Shown one piece after another: positions 1-8,532 of a DNA stretch of 64,000 nt (its first letter is position 1; the number at the start of each line of letters is the position of its first letter). The translations under genes were made by a program, and so were the position numbers. The notes beneath the pieces were generated by a model, which made no database searches, was not told where the DNA came from, and was given only the letters and a program-made list of their open reading frames with translations. Origin of the DNA: Caldilineaceae bacterium (GTDB lineage Bacteria > Chloroflexota > Anaerolineae > Caldilineales > Caldilineaceae); NCBI GenBank assembly GCA_022821585.1, contig JAJEDI010000053.1:1-64000 (forward strand), written 5' to 3'.

Positions 1-52
1 CGATGCAGGCTTCCTGCGTGGGGAACTTCTCGCAAACGGTGATAAGATTCAC
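1..52 (-). CDS. IS1595-like transposase, N-terminal fragment (runs off window)
   Basis: Reading leftwards from a GTG at 52, the first 17 codons give MNLITVCEKFPTQEACI, which resembles the start of IS1595/ISXO2-type transposases (a short lead, then an F-x-T-E-E-x-C-type segment before the zinc ribbon and DDE domain). A GGGAG Shine-Dalgarno lies 7 nt upstream (complement of 60-64). The remainder, including all catalytic residues, is outside the window. The family call rests on this short stretch and on the promoter and end structure next to it, so it is tentative. Confidence 0.45.
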   Translation of the reverse strand, partial: MNLITVCEKFPTQEACI

Positions 53-92
53 TATGATTCTCCCTGCTCAAACCGGCCAATCCAGTATACAT

Positions 93-121
93 AGTGTACT
101 TCATTATCACTGCTTTGTCAA
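93..121 (-). promoter_or_regulatory. Sigma70-type promoter of the IS transposase
   Basis: On the minus strand a perfect TTGACA (116-121) is followed after 17 bp by TACACT (93-98). A second TATACT-like box lies at 84-89. The -35 box sits inside the presumed terminal repeat, as is common for insertion sequences. Confidence 0.5.
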
Positions 122-125
122 CCCC

Positions 126-301
126 CAATCTACTAATCGCCAAACTATGCTTCCAAAAGCACCCCTGGCGAAGAAAAAGGCAACTGTTGCGAGCGGGATA
201 TGGAAGATGGCGGTTGTACGCAGAAAGATACCGAAGTGGGTACGGTACATGCCAAGCGCGCGGCCTATCAACTTGCCGACTGTAAGAGGTGGGGAGGGCA
301 T
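126..301 (-). pseudogene. 5' fragment of a membrane-protein gene cut by the insertion sequence
   Basis: From an ATG at 301 the minus strand encodes about 58 residues beginning MPSPPLTVGKLIGRALGMY, followed by a hydrophobic helix (IFLRTTAIFHIPLATVAFFF). A short lead, a 'VGKLIGRAL-YR-HF' segment and then a membrane helix recall the N-terminus of glycerophosphodiester-phosphodiesterase-type membrane-domain proteins. The sensible reading ends where the IS terminal sequence begins (about 126), so the gene appears truncated by insertion. A GGAAAG lies just upstream of the start. Family assignment is weak; the disruption is an inference from geometry. Confidence 0.35.
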
Positions 302-549
302 GAGCACTTTCCAATCGGCTGGAACGGAGTTAACATCGGTGTGGCACAATTGGCCGCATTACAGGTTATGTATGATTGCCACCAGCCGCTAGCCCACGAA
401 ACGGAAAGAAAAAGAGGATACCTATAGTATACTCAGCCGCTGCCGCCTTTGTATCGCATGAATGTACCGAAATCGGCATATAGACCTACCAAATTCGGTA
501 CATCATGCGGGAATACCGTTAGGCACGTCCTCCTCGTATTGGCCGAAGA

Positions 550-716
550 CAATAAAGGCCGTCTCCATCGGTCGGGGTGATGCCTGTACTGAACCTGGTC
601 TATACGAGATGGCGATTGCCGAATGGTCAGCCTCTGTAGGACTGGCGCATGAGACGAAGAACAGTGACCTCATAACCAGCAATGAACGTAGGATCCCGGA
701 ATTCGAACGGAAGTCA
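550..716 (+). pseudogene. Decayed remnant of a TPR gene (paralogue of the next gene)
   Basis: The translated stretch from about 555 keeps the TPR pattern: VSIGRGDA followed by GLYEMAIAEW. It then aligns residue by residue with the C-terminus of the TPR protein ending at 2138: GLYEMAIAEW against GLYQEALADL, and ERRIPEFERK against EGKIQEFERE. The stop codon of the intact copy (TAA) is TCA here, the reading frame breaks just upstream, and no start or signal remains. This is what is left of a tandem second copy. Nothing indicates that it is expressed. Confidence 0.5.
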
Positions 717-719
717 ACG

Positions 720-855
720 TGGTCGACCATTTGCGGCCCAAAACGAAAGCACTATTGGCCGGAAGGTCGACTCCAAAGCCACTCTCGCTATCGAGAGGGA
801 ACGAACGGCGGGGGTTCGTGGTCAGTGAATGTGCTGTCCACGAAGCGAAATAGCC
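720..855 (+). repeat. Diverged direct repeat, copy A (pairs with 2139-2275)
   Basis: Non-coding sequence following the TPR relic matches the sequence following the TPR gene at many positions, for example TCTCGCTATCGAG at about 783-795 and again at about 2206-2218, and an (A/C)GAACGGC(G/A)-GGTTCG stretch in both. The match continues the coding homology, so a unit of gene plus downstream DNA was duplicated and copy A then decayed. Confidence 0.5.
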
Positions 856-952
856 AGCGTCCAAACTGAACGCACAAAGGCGTCCGGTGACCAGTGTCGA
901 CAGACCAACCATTGCCCAAAAAGACGGCCTTCATCCATCGGGGAGGACAGCG

Positions 953-2138
953 ATGACAATGACGCGCGCGCCCAGGAACTGGATCTGGGAAGTTGCGATT
1001 GCCGTGGCAATTCTCGCGGCGATTGTCGCGGCCGCCGCTTGGGGGTGGATTGGTGACAGCGGCGCCCACTACAACCGGGGCTGGGCCAACTTTGAGCGTG
1101 GTCGGTACCGGGCGGCGATCGCCAACTTTGATCAGGCTCTGCGACTGGAGCCCGGCGCCGCCTACATCTACGCCAACCGGGCCGGCGCCAGGATGATGCT
1201 AGGTCAATATCGGGAAGCGATCGCCGACTATGATCAGGCTCTGCGAGGGGAGCCCGACACCGCCTACATCTACGCCAGCCGGGCCATTGCCAAATCCGGC
1301 CTTGGCCAGTACAGGGAAGCGATCGCCGACTATGATCACGCACTGCGACTGGAGCCCGACGCCGCGTACATCTACGTCAACCGGGCCGGTGCCAGATCCA
1401 GCCTTGACCAATACAAGGAAGCGATCGCCGACTACGACCAGGCCCTGCGACTGGAGCCCGACAACGTCGACGCTTACGTTTCTCGGGGAGAAGCCAAACC
1501 CAACCTTGGTGCATACGAGGAGGCATTCGCCGATTTCGATCAGGCCTTGCGGCTTGAGCCCCACAATGCACATGTCTACATCAGCCGGGGCAAAGTCAAC
1601 TTCGACCTTGGTCGAATTCAAGAGGCCTTCGCCGATTTTCGATCAGGCGTTGCAGCTGGAGCCCGACAACGCCCAAATCTACACCAGCCGGGGCGATGTC
1701 AGGTTCGACCTTGGCCAAATTGAGGAGGCCTTCGCTGACTATGATCAGGCCGTCCGATTGTCACCCGACAACGGTTATGTCTACTTTCTCCGGGCCAAGG
1801 CCAGGGCCGAAACTGGCCAGTACGCGGAGGCGATCTTCGACTATGATCAGACACTGCGTCTCCAGCCCTACTTTGTTGGCGCCTATGTCAGCCGCGCCCA
1901 GGCCAGGATCGAACTGGGTCAATTCCAGAAGGCAATGGCCGACTATGATCAGGCCGCCCGTCTGATGCCGGAGATTCTTCAGGTCTACTTCAATCGAAGC
2001 CTTGCCAAGGCCGAAAAGGGTCTATACCAGGAAGCCCTCGCCGACCTGAAAACTGCTCTGGTATTTGCGCGGCAGGCTGGTGACAGCGAATTCACTGCCC
2101 GCATTGAAGGAAAGATTCAGGAATTCGAGCGAGAGTAA
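953..2138 (+). pseudogene. TPR-repeat membrane-anchored protein, broken by a 1-nt frameshift
   Basis: ATG at 953 has a good GGGAGG six nt upstream; an in-frame ATG at 887 lacks one. The product opens with an N-terminal membrane anchor (about residues 9-31, ending WGWIG) and then about nine tetratricopeptide repeats of exactly 34 residues, each with the pattern A-Y-NRG-A---G-Y-EAIADYDQALRLEPD. At 1636-1639 the codons for D-F-D read GATTTTCGAT instead of GATTTCGAT. One extra T shifts the frame, and the shifted frame would stop near 1723. The TPR reading resumes in the other frame up to the TAA at 2138. TPR arrays mediate protein-protein contacts; no partner is evident. The repeats are near-identical at DNA level every 102 bp. 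The frameshift could be a sequencing or assembly error in a T-run, a slippage site or a true lesion. Confidence 0.75.
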
Positions 2139-2275
2139 AGGTAATCGAGAGTCTGCTGCGCCAAACCGAACGCACTGCTGGCCGCATCGTCCAGCCAGAG
2201 GCCATTCTCGCTATCGAGTGGAAATGAACGGCAGTGGTTCGGGGTCGCCGACGGTGCAGTCCATGAAGTGGAGTA
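2139..2275 (+). repeat. Diverged direct repeat, copy B
   Basis: Downstream flank of the TPR gene, homologous to 720-855 behind the TPR relic. See that entry for the shared blocks. No open frame of its own is convincing on either strand. Confidence 0.45.
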
Positions 2276-3219
2276 GTAACTATCCCCAATGATCGCATAA
2301 GGTCCTTCGGCGACCGGTACAGGCAAACCGGCTGGCGCCGAGTTGAAGCTGCCCGCATGACTGTAGTAATCCCCCAATACCGGACAACTAGCTAACGTGT
2401 ATCCATGGAGGAATTCTCCCAGCCACTGGAGGGGCAGAACGGTGGTCAAAAAAACGGAGGTGGAATACGGTGGCCTTTAAGTCACGTCGCCTGTACACAC
2501 GCGGAAGATCATTTCGTGCTCTCTTCGCGCCAGAGTATCCGTTCCTGGTCAGAACACATCGCCTCCGTCTGGATGCACCTTGTTTTTCCCTTTTCGCGGA
2601 TTAAATTCTGTTGACCTTCGGCGAAGCCATTCACAATGTGAAGGTTAAGGGCTCTAAGCGACCCTGCCAGGACAAAAAAAGCTCTTTCTGTTCCTTCGCG
2701 CCCCTTCGCGGACAGAAAGAACAGTTCTCCGCGCCCTTCAGCGTCCCTCCGCGGACAAAAAGGTGTTCTTCGCGGCCTTTCGCGTGACTTCGCGGATAAA
2801 TATGTATCGTCAATCGCAGGACTAAAGCCGGAAACTTCCTGAACAGGCCAGCAGGCTTTCCGTTCTTGCTGACTGGCCTTACCATAATGTCAACGGAACT
2901 TAAACAGTGGGGCCAACCAGTCTGGCCGAAATTCCGCTGATGGGATTTGACAGTTACGGCAATTTATAGCACAATAGTTCTGTCGCGTCCTCTGTCCATT
3001 CGCAGGCTTTCCCAAGCCCCATCTGCATCTACGCAGTCAAGCCCCCGAAGCCCCGCAGGCACAGGCAGAGCCAGAAGACAGCAACTGCAAGACCGGCCGG
3101 CCGGTGTCAGAGCAGGCAGTTCGCTCAGAACATGGCAGGTCCTGCTGCAAAATGCCGCACCGCCCGAAATTCGGCGCCATGGCCGCACAAGCCTGTCGCC
3201 CAAACAAGCGGAGGAGATA
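2276..3219. other. Long intergenic stretch without a convincing gene
   Basis: About 940 bp separate the TPR repeat from the next supported start. Short open frames on both strands lack ribosome sites, codon bias or recognisable motifs. The only structure seen is the CTTCGCGGA repeat cluster annotated separately. Confidence 0.5.
2587..2800. repeat. CTTCGCGGA-type short repeat cluster
   Basis: Variants of a (C)CTTCGCGNCCCTTCGCGGA motif occur at least five times: near 2591, 2693-2715, 2730-2755, 2766-2775 and 2786-2798. Runs of A follow several of the GCGGA ends. The same motif recurs at about 19258-19280 upstream of a permease gene, so this is a dispersed intergenic family. Confidence 0.5.
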
Positions 3220-4164
3220 ATGCCCAAAACGCCCTGCAAAGCCCTCAGAAAAGACGGAAAACCCTGTCAGGGTTTCGGACAGGAGAAGTTCGGCGGCTAC
3301 TGCATCGCCCACGCCCCCGCCGACATAGTATGGGAGTGGCGTTCGAAAGGAGGCCAGGCATCGTCGGCCGCCGCCAGGGCCGACAGACGCCTGCCCGACC
3401 GCTTGCGCGGCGCCATCGAAAAGCTGAACAAAGGCATGGAAGACCTGATTGCAGGCGAGATCGAGCCCGCCGTCCTGTCCGCACTCAGCCGCGCCGCAAG
3501 AGAGTTGGTCAATCTCTATCGCCTTGCCGATACTGAAATGGACCTGATTCGAGAAGAAGAAACCGCGGCCGCCGCCGCCCAGGTCGCCGGCGGCTTCGGC
3601 GACCCCGAACTCCTCGACAGAGCCGACGCCGTCGCCGCCTGGCAAAACCAGTACAGGATCGACGCTCTGGTCCTGCAGGGCATTGTAACTCTCCAACGTG
3701 ACGAAACGCAGGATACCGCAGAACCCCTCGTGCCCGTCCTCACGCCCGCCGGTAGACAACGTTTCCGCTACCAGCGTCTCAGCACCTACGCACAAAGTGA
3801 TATCGACATGTTCAAGGACTTGGCAAGAGACACCGAAATTGGAGGAGAACAGCTGCCCGCCGTGCTCATCGACCTGCACAAAATGCGCATAACCCTGGAG
3901 GAGCTCCTGACCGACTGCGCGCCGGATGCCCCGCCCGCGCTCGATCCCCTGTCCGGGCAGCCCCTCAGCCAGCTGCCGGACGGCGTGAAACCCGCCACCG
4001 TCCCAGTCGCCGGTCCTGAGGAGTCGGAACAAGCCGCCAAAGACATGCAGGAGCTACTCCGGCAGGCGAACGAGTTGACCGCTGAAACCGAACTCATCTA
4101 CGAGAAGGAGTTCGGCCATCCGTTTGATATACAAGACGAATTGGCAGATGAAGATTCGGACTGA
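3220..4164 (+). CDS. Conserved-type hypothetical protein with N-terminal Cys/His (zinc-binding-like) motif
   Basis: ATG at 3220 has GGAGGAG five nt upstream. The frame is open further upstream (to 2947), but that part has no ribosome site and a different composition. The 314-residue product starts MPKTPCKALRKDGKPCQG and contains C6-x9-C16-x11-C28-x2-H31, a pattern seen in small zinc-binding proteins annotated near phage or mobile DNA. A KGG/Ala-Arg stretch follows, then long amphipathic helices (about residues 60-190) rich in Glu, Ala and Leu, a Pro-rich hinge near 235-265 and an acidic C-terminus ending DELADEDSD. I do not recognise the whole protein. Helical content and the metal motif suggest a DNA- or protein-binding role, but that is inference. 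Confidence 0.6.
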   Translation: MPKTPCKALRKDGKPCQGFGQEKFGGYCIAHAPADIVWEWRSKGGQASSAAARADRRLPDRLRGAIEKLNKGMEDLIAGEIEPAVLSALSRAARELVNLYRLADTEMDLIREEETAAAAAQVAGGFGDPELLDRADAVAAWQNQYRIDALVLQGIVTLQRDETQDTAEPLVPVLTPAGRQRFRYQRLSTYAQSDIDMFKDLARDTEIGGEQLPAVLIDLHKMRITLEELLTDCAPDAPPALDPLSGQPLSQLPDGVKPATVPVAGPEESEQAAKDMQELLRQANELTAETELIYEKEFGHPFDIQDELADEDSD

Positions 4165-4411
4165 GTACCGGCTGGCCTCACGCAGCGCGGATCAGCTTCC
4201 AACCTGATCCCATCCGGCTGTGGGTCTTCCAGAATGTTTATTCAAATAAATAATATATTATAATATCCCTTCCTTGTGCAGAAACCCCGGTTCTTCCCCT
4301 TCAGCAGGGACGGCGCAAAGGCCTCTACGACAAGGCCTGCCTGACGCACGGTCTGTCCCCGCCCCGCACACCCCTATACCGCCGTAGCCATTCCAGTCAA
4401 GAGGCGTCGGT

Positions 4412-4439
4412 AACCGGACAGCAACTGTCCGGTTTTTTT
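4412..4439 (+). terminator. Rho-independent terminator
   Basis: A perfect 10-bp inverted repeat AACCGGACAG / CTGTCCGGTT with a CAA loop is followed by a run of seven T (4433-4439). It is directional for plus-strand transcription and sits about 250 bp after the Cys/His-motif gene, the only upstream candidate for it to serve. Confidence 0.75.
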
Positions 4440-4447
4440 GACCCTGA

Positions 4448-4518
4448 TCTCTCGTAAACTCTCGTGGAACTCTCGTACATCTCTCGTACGAGCGTATGAC
4501 GTGCGTAAGCAAGCGTCC
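4448..4518. repeat. 10-11-bp phased CTCGTAA repeat array, copy 1
   Basis: CTCTCGTAAA, CTCTCGTGGAA, CTCTCGTACAT and CTCTCGTACGAG follow each other directly, then decaying CGTA/GCGT units. Similar arrays lie at 16674-16770 and 28525-28725. No open frame explains the periodicity. Confidence 0.5.
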
Positions 4519-5004
4519 GCCCATGACTGACCGACACCCAGTCTCTTCAAGGTAGTTCCGAATTCCTACCCCGGCATCAACAGTTGGGACATCGTTTGCG
4601 CCCGCGCGCCTCTGCCTGAACAGTTCAGCCAGCCACCGCGTAAAGGAGAGGTTACTGACCCCTATCCCCTGACCCCTCCAGCCCCCCAATCGCCCCAAAG
4701 ACATGCCTTTGAGCGGACAAAGCGGACATATTTATGAAAAAATTCATATGAATATTCTCGGTTGTCCGTCTGATTCCCCTTCATGAATGTCCGTCATCCC
4801 GTTCCCACCAAATACCTGGCGCCTCCCATCCATGTGTGCTTGACGCATTGCCGTCATCTGAGCACCGGTCAATCCCATCCTTGTCGCCAAACACCCAAGA
4901 CGGCATACGCGTAAGGGCGCCCCTTGTGGTTGCCCCAGCTTGTGGATGCTTCCTGTGGACTGTCTTCCTCGTCAGGGGTCGTTAACCGTAGGAGGAGACT
5001 GTAT

Positions 5005-5261
5005 CGAAGAGAGCCCTGCAAGAGGTCCAATGAACAGTAGAGATGTCATTGATACCATGGCGGACCAATCTGCTCTGTCCGCAAAGAAAAGAACCAGAAG
5101 TAGTAAACTGCGGATTTCATGTTTTCGAACAAAAGGCCTGGTGTGCAGAGTATCTGCCCAAGAAAGATGCCCTTGACGAACATGCTTCTCGGGGTGATAG
5201 TCCGGAGCCAACCTGTTTTACTGTGATTGGACTCAAGCTCTTTGAGGAAAAAATTAGCCGT
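5005..5261 (+). pseudogene. Decayed copy of a Mrr_N-like winged-helix gene
   Basis: This stretch aligns with the C-terminal domain of the gene at 5809-6417. In one frame it reads ARGPMNSRDVIDTMADQSALSAKKR (against SRGPMENSDIVDSMAKLFKLSVEER). After one extra base near 5096-5099 the next frame reads VVNCGFHVFEQKAWCAEYL (against VVNSDLSIFDREVWGAKHL) and ends GLKLFEEKI (against GLKFLEENT). The N-terminal half of the paralogue is missing. A frameshift and lost 5' end mark it as a pseudogene from a tandem duplication. Confidence 0.65.
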
Positions 5262-5808
5262 ACGTCCCAACCAAGTGAAGGTACCATCCACTTCGTCCTG
5301 TGAGTACAAGTGGCCTGTACTCGGTAAAGCACATCCGCCTCCATCTGCTTCGGCTTCGAATGCTTCACCACTGACGCCCAACCCCACCAAGCCGCAGGCC
5401 TCATGATCAGAAGCCTATCCTCAATCAAGCCTTCCCTCAAACCGTTCCCGCTCGCCCCAAGGTTTCGCAGTATATGTACCAACTGAATATGCTAGCCGAG
5501 ATTTCACTTTTGCCGTCCAGGCAGTTCACCCGTAATGTCGCATCACGCCTCTCTCTTGCGCTGCAATCTGCTAATCGTTGAACTCACACTTCAAATGCCA
5601 TATAATCTGAGCCATCAGGCGTCTTCGCTCGAGTTCAGGTTCTTCGGTCCAACTACATCCATTCCGTCTGATGTTGGCGGACCGGCCTGTAGGACAACAT
5701 CGGCATGGCCGGCCGCATTCGTTCGAAAGCACTCCACACTACGCTTTCGCCGTTGTCAATGAGAACCGGGGAGCGGCTAGGATGGGAAGCAGGATGAGGA
5801 CATAAACC
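5262..5808. other. Intergenic; contains a decayed copy of the 6502-6618 segment
   Basis: Positions 5337-5400 read ASICFGFECFTTDAQPHQAA and match the segment downstream of the intact Mrr_N-like gene (VSILFTFDRFTPDAGIHQAA). So the duplicated unit included DNA beyond the winged-helix gene. The remaining bases up to 5808 show no supported gene; a minor purine-rich stretch (GGATGAGGA) precedes the next start. Confidence 0.45.
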
Positions 5809-6417
5809 ATGGCCATACATGATACGTCGGGATACAACGCTGAGCTCGAAATCTCTGAATCGGGTCGCAGGTACATTATTCTGCGATACAAGCGGGTTTT
5901 CATTGCCAAGTTGATTGAGGAGATGTATACAGGAGAGGTGTTCAAGGCACTAGCTGCTGCATACACAGCGAAATTCCTTAGTCAGCCACCCGCAGTTGCA
6001 CAGAAAACTGATCCCACGATTGCTGAGCATAAGCCGAAAAGTGGCGTACCTCGACAGGCAGAGAGAGAGAGGCGAGGGGCGACACCTTCAAGGGACTACA
6101 CATTTGCAACAAGAGAGGAAGGGACGACGGAGATACCTAAAAGGAAAGAATTGAAGTTGCCGATATTGGAATTGCTGTCGAGAGGCCCAATGGAAAATAG
6201 TGATATTGTTGATTCAATGGCAAAGCTATTCAAGCTGTCCGTCGAGGAAAGAAAAAGAGTAGTGAACAGCGACCTTTCCATTTTTGACCGAGAGGTCTGG
6301 GGTGCAAAGCATCTGCTCAAAGAAGCCGGGCTTGTTGATTATCCATCTAAGGGTGAAGGCCGAGGGCCAACCTATATTACAGCGCGAGGACTCAAGTTTC
6401 TAGAAGAGAACACTTAG
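5809..6417 (+). CDS. Winged-helix protein with Mrr N-terminal-like domain
   Basis: The 202-residue product has two parts. Residues 1-60 (MAIHDTSGYNAELEISESG...) are of unknown type, and a Pro/Lys/Arg-rich linker follows to about 105. Residues 110-202 match the Mrr_N restriction-system winged-helix pattern: ILELLSRGPM, a D-I-V-D-S helix, L-V-EER, a W--K-L--AGLVDYP turn and a final T--G--FL. In Mrr enzymes this domain precedes a PD-(D/E)xK nuclease, which is absent here, so this may be a DNA-binding regulator or a stand-alone accessory. The start has only a weak GGATGAGGA at about 12 nt. AT content is higher than in neighbours and codon use is less C-ending, which hints at transfer. A decayed tandem copy lies at 5005-5261. 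Confidence 0.65.
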   Translation: MAIHDTSGYNAELEISESGRRYIILRYKRVFIAKLIEEMYTGEVFKALAAAYTAKFLSQPPAVAQKTDPTIAEHKPKSGVPRQAERERRGATPSRDYTFATREEGTTEIPKRKELKLPILELLSRGPMENSDIVDSMAKLFKLSVEERKRVVNSDLSIFDREVWGAKHLLKEAGLVDYPSKGEGRGPTYITARGLKFLEENT

Positions 6418-6501
6418 CCTTCCACGTTCCTACTTAACGAATACACCGTCTGTTCAGTCCTCTGTACACTAATGGCGTGGACTAGGCAAATTTAGAATAC
6501 C

Positions 6502-6618
6502 GACGTCTCCATCCTATTCACATTCGACCGCTTCACCCCCGACGCGGGAATCCACCAGGCCGCCGCCCCCAACCTACGCCACATTACCTTCCCCTCCTCG
6601 CACCGAAATTGTGCATAA
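6502..6618 (+). pseudogene. Short coding remnant downstream of the Mrr_N-like gene
   Basis: An open stretch with C-ending codons reads DVSILFTFDRFTPDAGIHQAA, then AAPNLRHITFPSS, and stops at TAA 6616-6618. It has no start codon or ribosome site. It is homologous to 5337-5400, so both descend from the 3' end of a lost gene. The family is not recognised. Confidence 0.35.
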
Positions 6619-6728
6619 TCCCCACCTTTCGTGTAAACTAGCTCCGGCTCCGCAACATAGTGTCATACAGTTCACCCGAACTGTGCCAAATAAATCCTTC
6701 AATCTTCACACCCGCACAGGAGTAAAGA

Positions 6729-8288
6729 ATGCTTCGCAGTCGTATCCGCACACTCTCTATCCTAGCCGCGCTCCTCGCCCTCTTCGTCATGACAGCCTGT
6801 GTCCCTGCCGACACCGGCGGCGCCATGTCCGGCGACATGGCCGCCGACGAAATGACCGAAGAAGGCTACCCGGAAGAAATGATCATCGGCATGGGCGCCC
6901 TGCCCGTCACCCTCGTGGGCAACACCGTCCCATCCCTCCAGTCTCGCATCTTCTCCAAACTGCTCTATGACACCCTCGCCGTCCTCAACGAAGAGACCGG
7001 TGCCATCGACCCCGTCCTCCTCGAATCCATGGAGCTCGTCGATGACCTCACCGTCCGCATCGTCATCAAGGAAGGCATCCAATTCCATAACGGCGAAATC
7101 CTCACCGCGCCCGGCCTCGCCAAGAGCTTCGAGCTCCTCAGAGACGCCGACCCGCAGAAGTTCACCTGGTCCTTCCGCCAGCTCAACGACTACGAGTCCT
7201 ACGAAGTGATCGACGACTACACCATGGAGTTCACCCTCCTCGAACCCGTCGATCGCTGGGCTAACCTCTTCGCCAACCACATGCCGCTCGCACCCGACCA
7301 CCTCGAAGCCGTCGGCCTTGACGGCTACATCGAAGAACCCGTCGGCACCGGCCCCTACAAGTTCTCATCATGGCAGCGTGACAGCTACATCACCCTCGAA
7401 CGCTGGGAAGACTACCCCGGCGGCGTCCCCGTCATCGAAAAAGTGACCTTCCGCCACATGCCCGAAGCGGCTGTGCGCGTCGCCGCCCTCCAGAGCGGTG
7501 AAATCCACATCGCCGCCCACGTGCCGCCCGACCAGATCGAAAGCCTCACCGCCGCAGGCTTCGAGCTCTACGCCGGCGACAGCATGCAGAGCATGTACGT
7601 CGGCATCAACATCTACGGCCGCAACGAAATCCTCAACGACGTGCGCGTCCGCCAGGCCATGCTCTACTCCGTCGACCTCGACGGCATGTGGAACACCATC
7701 GCCGGCGGCTTCGGCACCAAACTCGACTGCCAGATCGTCGCCCCCGGCGGCTTCGGCTACAACCCCGACGTCCAGACCTATCCCTACGATCCCGAAAAGG
7801 CCAAAGAGCTCCTCACCGAGGCCGGCTACCCCGACGGCTTCACCATCACCGGCTCCGCCACCACCGGCCGCTACTTCCGCGACCGCACCTTCATGGAAGC
7901 CCTCGCCGCCCAGTGGGCCCAGGTCGGCATCACCGTCGAAATGGAATACCCCGAATCCTCAGTCTGGCTCCAGGAGCTCATCGACCAGACCCTGCCGCCC
8001 ATCATGAACATCGGCCTCAACTGGTACCTCAGCGACAACACCACCTCCATGTGGGGCCCCGTCGGCGACTCCTCCCCCGATCCCGAATTCCTTGAAATGC
8101 GGGCTGCCAAGAGCGTCATCGTCGACCCGGTCGAACGCGAAGCCATCGTCAAAGACATCGCCGCCTACATCTGCGACAACGCCCAGGCCCTGCACGCCTA
8201 CACCATCCCGGCCCTCTACGCACTCAGCCCGGGCCTGCCCGAACTGTCATTCAGCAAATCGTTCGAGATCCACATCCCGACCGAATAG
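6729..8288 (+). CDS. ABC transporter substrate-binding lipoprotein, family 5 (peptide/opine type)
   Basis: AGGAG lies seven nt before the ATG. The 519-residue product has a lipoprotein signal ending VMTAC (Cys24) and a short Asp/Glu/Met-rich linker. The mature body shows the family-5 pattern: RIFSKLLYDTLAVLNEETG near the N-terminus, IVIKEGIQFHNGE (the 'F-dG--tA-dv' motif), an EPVGTGPYKF loop around 200-210, and a C-terminal region with YDPEKAKELLTEAGYPDGF. Family members bind peptides, nickel or oligosaccharides outside the membrane and pass them to a DppBC-type permease, which follows at 8533 and 10366. The substrate cannot be told from sequence. No cognate ATPase gene lies in the window. 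Confidence 0.9.
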   Translation: MLRSRIRTLSILAALLALFVMTACVPADTGGAMSGDMAADEMTEEGYPEEMIIGMGALPVTLVGNTVPSLQSRIFSKLLYDTLAVLNEETGAIDPVLLESMELVDDLTVRIVIKEGIQFHNGEILTAPGLAKSFELLRDADPQKFTWSFRQLNDYESYEVIDDYTMEFTLLEPVDRWANLFANHMPLAPDHLEAVGLDGYIEEPVGTGPYKFSSWQRDSYITLERWEDYPGGVPVIEKVTFRHMPEAAVRVAALQSGEIHIAAHVPPDQIESLTAAGFELYAGDSMQSMYVGINIYGRNEILNDVRVRQAMLYSVDLDGMWNTIAGGFGTKLDCQIVAPGGFGYNPDVQTYPYDPEKAKELLTEAGYPDGFTITGSATTGRYFRDRTFMEALAAQWAQVGITVEMEYPESSVWLQELIDQTLPPIMNIGLNWYLSDNTTSMWGPVGDSSPDPEFLEMRAAKSVIVDPVEREAIVKDIAAYICDNAQALHAYTIPALYALSPGLPELSFSKSFEIHIPTE

Positions 8289-8296
8289 GAAACTAC

Positions 8297-8527
8297 GAGA
8301 AAAGAGTGTAGAGGAGTGAGTAAAGAGAAGTGAGCAAAGAGGTGTGAGCAAAGAGAAAGCCTGACGCAATCCGCGCCAGGCCAATAAAAAGGGTTGCCGC
8401 CGGACCCAAGTCAGAAAATCCGGCGGCAACCCACCTGAGAGGCACTTGAGGTTTTCTCTCTCCTCTCTCCTCTTCGCTCACTCCTCGCCCTCTCTCTCCT
8501 CACCCCTCTTCACTCACTCCTCGCCCC
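8297..8527. repeat. Large intergenic inverted repeat with GC-rich core hairpin
   Basis: A purine-rich arm (8297-8362, units like AAAGAGAAGTGAGC) is mirrored by a pyrimidine-rich arm (8452-8527, units like CTCTTCACTCACTCCTC). Between them sits a perfect 14-bp hairpin GGGTTGCCGCCGGA (8391-8404) / TCCGGCGGCAACCC (8419-8432). It lies between the binding-protein and permease genes and may tune downstream expression or mark a mobile repeat. There is no T-run typical of a terminator. Confidence 0.6.
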
Positions 8528-8532
8528 TACCA

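Larger units (their letters stand above)
1..126 (-). mobile_element. Right end of a putative IS1595-family insertion sequence
   Basis: The stretch holds a transposase start, its promoter, and an outer end reading GGGGGTTGACAAAGCAGTG on the minus strand. The G-run start is placed at about 126 because a protein-like minus-strand reading frame stops making sense there. The other end and target duplication lie outside the window, so the boundary is inferred. Confidence 0.4.

Noticed and set aside
1070-2060. Possible CRISPR or satellite array because of 102-bp periodic DNA
   Set aside because: The period equals 34 codons and each unit encodes a TPR; spacers are not unique sequences.
2117-2449. 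Minus-strand frame of 110 codons in the duplicated flank
   Set aside because: Some residues are shared with the other flank copy, but this follows from DNA similarity; no start signal or family match.
4258-4704. Minus-strand 148-codon frame
   Set aside because: It crosses the perfect terminator and the phased repeat array, has no codon bias and matches nothing known.
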